Assembly (NCBI GenBank): GCA_964439215.1
Contig: CAYTNY010000040.1
Span: 1-19,642, forward strand
Origin: CAYTNY01 sp964439215
GTDB lineage: Bacteria > Oederibacteriota > PGYV01 > CAYTNY01
Direction of reading: 5' to 3'
DNA length: 19,642 nt
Each line of letters starts with the position of its first letter. The stretch's first letter is position 1. This document shows positions 14,273 through 19,642 of this stretch, piece by piece. The notes under the pieces are model-generated. The model ran no database searches and was not told the origin of the DNA. It worked only from the letters and a program-made list of their open reading frames with translations. Both the position numbers and the translations under genes were made by a program.

Positions 14273-16482
14273 AAAATCTCATAAAATCAGTCTTTGACGC
14301 ACCTTTTTACAAAGGACAGGCCGCGGACATAACAGAACTGCCGCCGCGGGAGGAAAGAACCGCGGATTTCCCGGGACTGCACCCGGCTATAAAAAAGTAT
14401 CTGGCGCAGAACGGTATAAAAAAACTTTATACACACCAGGTTCTTGCCGCTCAAAAGAGCCTCGCGGGAAAAAACGTGATGCTGGCAACTCCCACAGCAT
14501 CGGGGAAAACCCTTGCATTTAACATACCTGTCTTTGAGCGGGCCGCAAAAGACCCCGGTTCCCGCGCGCTTTATATTTATCCCGCCAAAGCCCTCTCAAA
14601 CGACCAGCTGAAAAACATAAATGAAATGAGCGCCGCGTCGGGAATCAAAGTTGCCGCGGGAATATATGACGGCGACACGGACGCGGGGCAAAAAAGGTTT
14701 TTAAGGGAAAACGCCGGAATAATAATAACAAACCCTTATGAACTGCACCACATACTCCCGCACCACCCGAAATTCAGAAAATTCTATTCCGGCCTTAAAT
14801 ACATAATTCTGGACGAGGCGCACAGGTACAAAGGAATCTTCGGCTCCAATATAGCTTTTCTTTTAAGAAGGCTGAAACGCATAACTTCTCTCTACGGCTC
14901 CAAACCCCGCTTTATAGCTTCCTCCGCTTCCATCGCAAATCCTGAAGATTTCATAGAGAAACTCACGGGAGAAAACTTTGAATGTATAACCGAATCCGGA
15001 GCGCCTTCGGGAAAAAGATTCCTGGTAATGTGGGACTCCTCGGCATATCCCGAAAAAAGCGTCCACACCCAGTCAAAGGATCTGCTGCTTTTCTGCGCAA
15101 AAAACGGATTTCAAACTCTGTGTTTTACAACATCAAGAAAACTCGCGGAACTCATACGCATGTGGTCCCAAAAAGAGGACAAAAAAACAAAAATACTGTC
15201 CTACCGCGCGGGCTATACTCCGGATCTGCGCCGGGACATAGAAAATCAGCTTAAATCAGGTTTAATAAAAGGCGTTGTCTCAACCAACGCTCTGGAACTT
15301 GGCATAGACATAGGAATGCTTGATGTCATAATACTTTCGGGATACCCCGGATCCGTCTCCTCTTTCTGGCAGCAGGCAGGAAGAGCGGGAAGAAAGATGC
15401 AGGATTCCGCGGTATTTTTTCTGCCTTTTGAGGATCCTTTACAGAAATACATCATCAAAAATCCGAATATCCTGACATCTTTTAATTACGAAAACGCGGT
15501 TATATCAACCGACAATTCCGATATACTAAACGGCCAGATTTTATGCGCGCTTTCCGAGACCCCCGCAAAAACAGAAGAAGTCTTCAGCGGCATTGATACA
15601 AAAGACAATCTCCGCCTGCTTTCAGAGCGCGGCCTGATAACAAGAACTCCGCGCGGCATTATTTATTCCGGCGGCAGAAGGCCGCAGGAAGTGGTTTCTC
15701 TCAACACAATCGGAGGCAGCGAGATTAAAATTAAATTTAACGGTAAAATCCTGGAAGAGGTTTCGCTTGCGCGGGCCTATGAAACCGCCCACAAAGGAGC
15801 GGTGTATCTTTTTAACGGCGAAACATACATAATAAAAGAACTGAATATCCCCGAAGGATACGCCCTGGCAGACCGGGAAGAAGTTGATTATTACACTGCT
15901 CCCGTAAAAGACGAGGAAGTGGAAATAATAAATACGGAAAAACGCATTGATTTCACCGGTTTTTCCCTGAATTTCGGGAAAGTTAAAGTAACGGAGTTTT
16001 TCAAAGGCTACAAAAGAAAAAGAATGAAAGACACGCTTTCAACAGAGGATCTTGCGCTGCCGCCGCTTGTGTTTACGACCGAGTCTGTATGGCTGGAAAT
16101 GGACGGAACACAGGAGCCTGCCGTAAAAAAAGCGGGATATGATTTTGACGGCTCGCTCCACGCGGCCGAGCACGCGCTTATCGGCATGTCGCCTCTGTTT
16201 GCCATGTGCGACCGCAATGATCTGGGCGGGCGCTCCTACCCGCTTTATTCAAGCGGCGCCTGTATGATATTCCTGTACGATGCTTACGAAGGAGGCATCG
16301 GTATATCAAGAAAACTGTTTGCCGTTTTTAAAGTTTTAAAAGAAGAAACAGAAAAAATGATCCTATCCTGCGGATGCGAAACAGGCTGCCCCGGATGCGT
16401 ATATTCGCCGAAATGCGGGAACAACAATTCTCCCATAGACAAATCAGGAGCATTGTTTCTTCTGAGGACGCTTGTTTTTTAA
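14260..16482 (+). CDS. mrfA: MrfA/YprA-type DEAH helicase with DUF1998 zinc domain
   Basis: A 740-aa superfamily 2 helicase. Motifs in order: Q-like YTHQ (57-60), Walker A TPTASGKT (77-84), YPAKALSNDQ, DEAH (185-188), motif III SAS (222-224), STNALELGIDIG (341-352), and motif VI QAGRAGR (372-378). The C-terminal DUF1998 region ends in a Cys cluster: Cys704, Cys706, Cys710, Cys713 and Cys719, matching the conserved metal-binding cluster of MrfA. Length is close to B. subtilis MrfA. It starts inside mrfB with a 13-bp overlap, so the helicase and exonuclease are made together, as expected for a repair pair. The gene ends 3 bp before a terminator. Confidence 0.94.
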   Translation: MDKIKNLIKSVFDAPFYKGQAADITELPPREERTADFPGLHPAIKKYLAQNGIKKLYTHQVLAAQKSLAGKNVMLATPTASGKTLAFNIPVFERAAKDPGSRALYIYPAKALSNDQLKNINEMSAASGIKVAAGIYDGDTDAGQKRFLRENAGIIITNPYELHHILPHHPKFRKFYSGLKYIILDEAHRYKGIFGSNIAFLLRRLKRITSLYGSKPRFIASSASIANPEDFIEKLTGENFECITESGAPSGKRFLVMWDSSAYPEKSVHTQSKDLLLFCAKNGFQTLCFTTSRKLAELIRMWSQKEDKKTKILSYRAGYTPDLRRDIENQLKSGLIKGVVSTNALELGIDIGMLDVIILSGYPGSVSSFWQQAGRAGRKMQDSAVFFLPFEDPLQKYIIKNPNILTSFNYENAVISTDNSDILNGQILCALSETPAKTEEVFSGIDTKDNLRLLSERGLITRTPRGIIYSGGRRPQEVVSLNTIGGSEIKIKFNGKILEEVSLARAYETAHKGAVYLFNGETYIIKELNIPEGYALADREEVDYYTAPVKDEEVEIINTEKRIDFTGFSLNFGKVKVTEFFKGYKRKRMKDTLSTEDLALPPLVFTTESVWLEMDGTQEPAVKKAGYDFDGSLHAAEHALIGMSPLFAMCDRNDLGGRSYPLYSSGACMIFLYDAYEGGIGISRKLFAVFKVLKEETEKMILSCGCETGCPGCVYSPKCGNNNSPIDKSGALFLLRTLVF

Positions 16483-16485
16483 ATA

Positions 16486-16520
16486 AAAAAAACCGCAGGC
16501 TTTTATACCCGCGGTTTTTT
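16486..16520. terminator. Bidirectional intrinsic terminator
   Basis: AACCGC (16491-16496) pairs with GCGGTT (16511-16516), extended by the A-run before and T-run after; two further G-C pairs can form inside past a mismatch. An A-run (16485-16490) and a T-run (16515-16521) flank the stem, so it can end transcription of mrfA on the plus strand and of the outer-membrane gene on the minus strand, which converge here. Confidence 0.9.
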
Positions 16521-16535
16521 TATTGTTATAAATGC

Positions 16536-17261
16536 TCAGAATCTTATCAGCATACTCCCGCCGACTGCCAGTCCTGAAAAATCCATCCCCATGGCTCCTC
16601 CGCTGTCTTTTTCAAGAACATCCCCCTCATCATATAAGTCTGTGTTTTCAACACACTTAACTTCCGCTATATTCGCGGCCCGGTAAAGCACATTAACCGC
16701 AAAAGATACGGATTCAGAAGTCCTGAGTCCGAACTCTCCGGCAGCTTCAGCCACAAACCCTTCTCCTCTAAAATTATTTTCCACTTTTGTTCCCGCAATA
16801 GAAATATCAAGAGCTACATCCGCAATGCCGTACCCTCCGAAAATACCGGCGCTTATAAAAAACGCGGTTGTGGGAACATCCAGTTCATACTTAACACCCG
16901 CCATTACAGGTATTAATACCGGCTCCAGATTTGTCTCTAATAAAGCACCGTCAGGATCGCTCTTATATGAAGCTTTTATTCCGCCTATGTATTCGCCCCT
17001 GAGAGCCACCATAAGCCCTCCCCATGGAATAAGGCCCAGATCCGCGCCTACAACAAAACCGCTTTCCGCATTCTGTTTGGATCTGTCCGGAAAAAGTATT
17101 TCTCCATCGTCATAAGCCGCGTTTATATCTTCATTTACCGCCTCCATGGAAACCGTTGCATACCCCCCAAAAACATTTCCGAACAGCCGTCCGGGGTCCT
17201 TTGCGTAAACAGCGGAAAAACAGAACATAACAAAAACCAAAACTGCCGCAATTCTCTTCAT
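16536..17261 (-). CDS. Outer-membrane beta-barrel protein
   Basis: A 241-aa exported protein. Signal peptide at 1-20 (KRIAAVLVFVMFCFSAVYA, cleavage likely after AVYA). The mature part shows alternating amphipathic strands (GFVVGADLGL, MVALRGEYIGG, MAGVKYEL, FFISAGIFGGYG, EFGLRT, FAVNVLYRA) and ends SMLIRF with a terminal Phe, the usual signal for beta-barrel insertion by BAM. Likely a small 8-10-stranded OmpA/OprF-like or OMP_b-brl type barrel; there is no periplasmic OmpA domain. Strong SD AAAGGAGG. It lies 36 bp after the histidine kinase gene with no terminator between, so co-transcription is likely. Ligand or function unknown. Confidence 0.82.
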   Translation of the reverse strand: MKRIAAVLVFVMFCFSAVYAKDPGRLFGNVFGGYATVSMEAVNEDINAAYDDGEILFPDRSKQNAESGFVVGADLGLIPWGGLMVALRGEYIGGIKASYKSDPDGALLETNLEPVLIPVMAGVKYELDVPTTAFFISAGIFGGYGIADVALDISIAGTKVENNFRGEGFVAEAAGEFGLRTSESVSFAVNVLYRAANIAEVKCVENTDLYDEGDVLEKDSGGAMGMDFSGLAVGGSMLIRF

Positions 17262-17297
17262 AGCATTTCCTCCTTTAATTTTATTTTTTTTATTTTA

Positions 17298-19430
17298 TCA
17301 TTTTTTCAGCGGTATTGTAAAGACAAAGACGCTTCCAAGCCCTTCACCCGGGCTTTCAACCCATATTTCCCCTCCGTGTCTTTCAATTATTTTCTTTACA
17401 ATAGCGAGCCCTATGCCGGTTCCTTCATACTCATCCGCAGTATGAAGACGCTGAAAAATCTCAAATATTTTCCTGCTGTATTCCTTTTTTATGCCGATGC
17501 CGCTGTCTGAAACCCTGAAACATATTTCATCATCACGCCTGTACGCGCTTATTTTTATCACAGGCGCGTCTTTGCCGGAAAATTTTATCGCATTTTCAAT
17601 AAGATTCTGAAACACCTGGGTTATCTGGCGGGGGTCCGCCAGAATCACCGGAAAACCGCCTTCAAGTTTTATCCGGGCGCCGGAATCCTTTATCTTGAAT
17701 TTCAATATATTCAGAACCCTTTCCACGATCTCTCCCGTGTCAGCCTTCTCAAATTCGCCGCCTCTCGTGCTGACCCTGGAGTATTCAAGTATATCGTCAA
17801 TAAGCCTGCTCATCCTGTCCGCTCCGCCGGCTGCAAAATCTATAAACTCATCCGCGTCTTTGTCCAGTTTTTCCCTGTATCTTTTCCGGAGCAGATTCAC
17901 ATAACTTGATACCATTCTCAGCGGCTCTTTCAGGTCATGGGATACCACATAAGCAAATCTTTCAAGTTCAACATTTGACCTTTTAAGCTCCTCAATTGTC
18001 TTTTCCAGATTTTCCTGCGCGGTTTTTTCCCCGGTTATATCTCTGCTTGCGCCGCGGCACCCTTTAAAAAAACCTGTTTCATCATAAACCGGCACGCCGT
18101 TTGATTCCATAATAACCTTTTCGCCCGTATTTTTATGAAAAGCAAACGTAACAAAACCTGAAAAAGGAACTCCGGTCTCCCGCACCGTCATAAAGCGTTT
18201 CATAAATCTTTCCGCTTCCGCTTCGGGCATTATCCCCGACACTTTGCGCCCCAGCACTTCACGCGCTTCATACCCAAGAATACTCTTTATCCCTCCGCCG
18301 GAATACATTATCACGCCCCCGGAATCGGTTTCCCATATCCATTCACTGGTGCTTTCAATAAATCCTTCAAACCGTTCTTCGCTGTTTTTCAAGCGCTGCT
18401 GAGCCTTTTTTATCTCTGTTATGTTTTTTATTATACAGAGCATTCCCAGGACTTCTTTATTCTCAATAAACCCCGCCGCGTTTATGACAATACTTATCTT
18501 TTCTCCGCCGCGTTTTTCCAGCGTATATTCCTCGTTTTTTATTTCTCTGCCTTCTTTTATCCGGCGTTTTAAGTCCTGCCCCAGCAGGCCGTTCTCCTCA
18601 ATCTCCTTTTCAATCTCATTTTCTCCGCATCCAAATATATCCGCAGCCTCTTTATTTGCGGTAATAACCCTGCCGCCCCCGCCAAAAAGTATAAATCCGT
18701 CCTTCATTGTATTAATAAGCCGTTCAGCCGCCCTTGAAGGGGTAATAAGCATAAATTCATACTTGGTCATTGAGTACACTATTCCAAAAGCAAATACCAG
18801 CAGTATTATGGTCCCCTCAAAAGGCATATACACCTCAAACTCCTTTAAAACAATGCTTAAAGCCGCCGCAAAAACAAAACATATAACAATGGAAACAAGA
18901 TGTATTTCAAACAGCCTCTTTCTGTTGTGATCTTTCTCTTTCTTTCTTTGATAAGCCAGAATTATTATTCCCGCGGCAACAGTTCCCATACAGTAAATAT
19001 GATAAATATATACCCATATAGTATTCATCCATTCGCTTGTTAATCCGTGCGGAACACGCGTGCAGCAGTCCAGTATCCGGCCCTGCCAGAGCATCGTCTG
19101 AAGCAGCAGTCCGGCGGACAAAAAACCGCCCCATAAAAACGGATTTCTCGCGGCTTTTTTAAAGCCCGTAAATTCAAGTATAAAAACAAGAAGAAATACC
19201 GGAAAAAAGATCCACCCCGTACTTTCCCACGCCAGTATTATTTCCGCCTGTTTCGCATTAAGATTTGTATTATACAGAAACGCATTCCCCAGGCTCCACA
19301 CAGCAAAACATATAAAAAGCAGCGCTGCCATAACATTAAGAAAAGCCCTTGGATTCTGCGCAATAGTATAAATAAAAAGTATAACGTATACCAAAAACAC
19401 GCTAAAATGCAGATACGTCCAAATATTCAC
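17298..19430 (-). CDS. 7TM-PAS-PAS hybrid-free sensor histidine kinase
   Basis: A 710-aa membrane sensor kinase. Seven hydrophobic segments fill the first 220 residues, like the 7TM region found at the N-terminus of some histidine kinases. Two PAS domains follow (about 235-340 and 350-468), then HisKA with His498 in FAYVVSHDLKEPLR, and an ATP-binding domain with N-box Asn613 (NLIENAIKFSG), G1 DSGIGI (642-647), F-box FEIFQRLH and G2 GTGIGLAI (670-677). The enzyme should autophosphorylate His498, but there is no receiver domain and no response regulator next to it, so its partner is elsewhere. The start codon is GTG at 19430, with GGGGGA upstream. Signal unknown; the downstream outer-membrane gene may be linked to it. 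Confidence 0.94.
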   Translation of the reverse strand: MNIWTYLHFSVFLVYVILFIYTIAQNPRAFLNVMAALLFICFAVWSLGNAFLYNTNLNAKQAEIILAWESTGWIFFPVFLLVFILEFTGFKKAARNPFLWGGFLSAGLLLQTMLWQGRILDCCTRVPHGLTSEWMNTIWVYIYHIYCMGTVAAGIIILAYQRKKEKDHNRKRLFEIHLVSIVICFVFAAALSIVLKEFEVYMPFEGTIILLVFAFGIVYSMTKYEFMLITPSRAAERLINTMKDGFILFGGGGRVITANKEAADIFGCGENEIEKEIEENGLLGQDLKRRIKEGREIKNEEYTLEKRGGEKISIVINAAGFIENKEVLGMLCIIKNITEIKKAQQRLKNSEERFEGFIESTSEWIWETDSGGVIMYSGGGIKSILGYEAREVLGRKVSGIMPEAEAERFMKRFMTVRETGVPFSGFVTFAFHKNTGEKVIMESNGVPVYDETGFFKGCRGASRDITGEKTAQENLEKTIEELKRSNVELERFAYVVSHDLKEPLRMVSSYVNLLRKRYREKLDKDADEFIDFAAGGADRMSRLIDDILEYSRVSTRGGEFEKADTGEIVERVLNILKFKIKDSGARIKLEGGFPVILADPRQITQVFQNLIENAIKFSGKDAPVIKISAYRRDDEICFRVSDSGIGIKKEYSRKIFEIFQRLHTADEYEGTGIGLAIVKKIIERHGGEIWVESPGEGLGSVFVFTIPLKK

Positions 19431-19463
19431 CGCGTCCCCCGTTTTTGTATTTTTTACTTTTTT

Positions 19464-19493
19464 ATTATAACCCTGAAGTCACCTTAAAAACAA
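19464..19493 (-). promoter_or_regulatory. Candidate promoter of the histidine kinase gene
   Basis: Minus strand: perfect TATAAT (19464-19469) with a weak TTGTTT (19488-19493) at 18-bp spacing. The predicted start near 19457 gives a short leader to the GTG at 19430. The remaining 19494-19642 contains no ORF, and I see only the TTGCAA pair listed separately. Confidence 0.6.
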
Positions 19494-19526
19494 GCCAAAA
19501 AAACAGACTTATTAACCGCATATAGA

Positions 19527-19544
19527 TTGCAAGTTTTATTGCAA
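19527..19544. promoter_or_regulatory. Paired TTGCAA palindromes upstream of the kinase promoter
   Basis: Two copies of the self-complementary hexamer TTGCAA (19527-19532 and 19539-19544) are separated by 6 bp, so their centres lie 12 bp apart. They sit about 35-50 bp upstream of the candidate -35 element. Such an arrangement could be a binding site for a dimeric regulator, but two short hexamers in AT-rich DNA may also be chance. Confidence 0.25.
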
Positions 19545-19642
19545 CACTTACATAGAATCAAAGTCCTTTTTTTCGCACATACCGGAACGCTTAATTCATA
19601 CAGTTATTTATGTTTCCCGCAGAGCGCCGCCTTCTCTCATCA

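Overview
The window looks like a chromosome segment of an uncultivated diderm (Gram-negative-type) bacterium. The evidence is a signal-peptide beta-barrel protein ending in Phe, a secreted IgGFc-type surface protein with a FlgD/Por-like C-terminal domain, strong GGAGG ribosome-binding sites and clear sigma-70-type promoters. Base composition is moderate (mid-40s % G+C by eye, not counted). I cannot assign a phylum; the mix of features would fit a candidate phylum, but that is inference.

Positions 59-10133 (all on the minus strand) form one tightly packed run of 13 genes, read from right to left: rpsF, ssb, rpsR, a DUF2232/YybS-type membrane protein, rplI, dnaB, alr, ruvC, ruvA, ruvB, a Nudix hydrolase, a STAS-domain anti-sigma antagonist and a membrane-bound GAF-GGDEF protein. 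Gaps range from a 20-bp overlap to 39 bp and I see no internal terminator. The run joins ribosomal proteins, replication, D-alanine supply, Holliday-junction processing and, at its distal end, signalling. A promoter candidate and a small leader hairpin lie before rpsF. An 8-bp tandem repeat begins 2 bp beyond the last stop codon and runs off the left edge of the window.

Positions 10258-12237 (minus) encode a large secreted protein with IgGFc-binding, DUF11-like and FlgD/Por-like C-terminal regions, behind a near-consensus promoter. The 366-bp gene-free stretch that follows (12238-12603) contains back-to-back promoters and a GC-rich, highly foldable block that looks like a small structured RNA gene on the plus strand, possibly 6S-like. 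This is the most interesting unexplained part of the window.

Positions 12604-13220 (plus) hold an intact MntA-HepT type toxin-antitoxin pair. Positions 13322-16482 (plus) hold the repair pair mrfB (yprB, DEDD exonuclease) and mrfA (yprA, DEAH helicase with DUF1998), behind a good promoter. A hairpin terminator that works in both directions separates mrfA from the convergent pair at 16536-19430 (minus): a 7TM-PAS-PAS histidine kinase followed by a small outer-membrane beta-barrel protein. The last about 210 bp hold the kinase promoter region and no gene.
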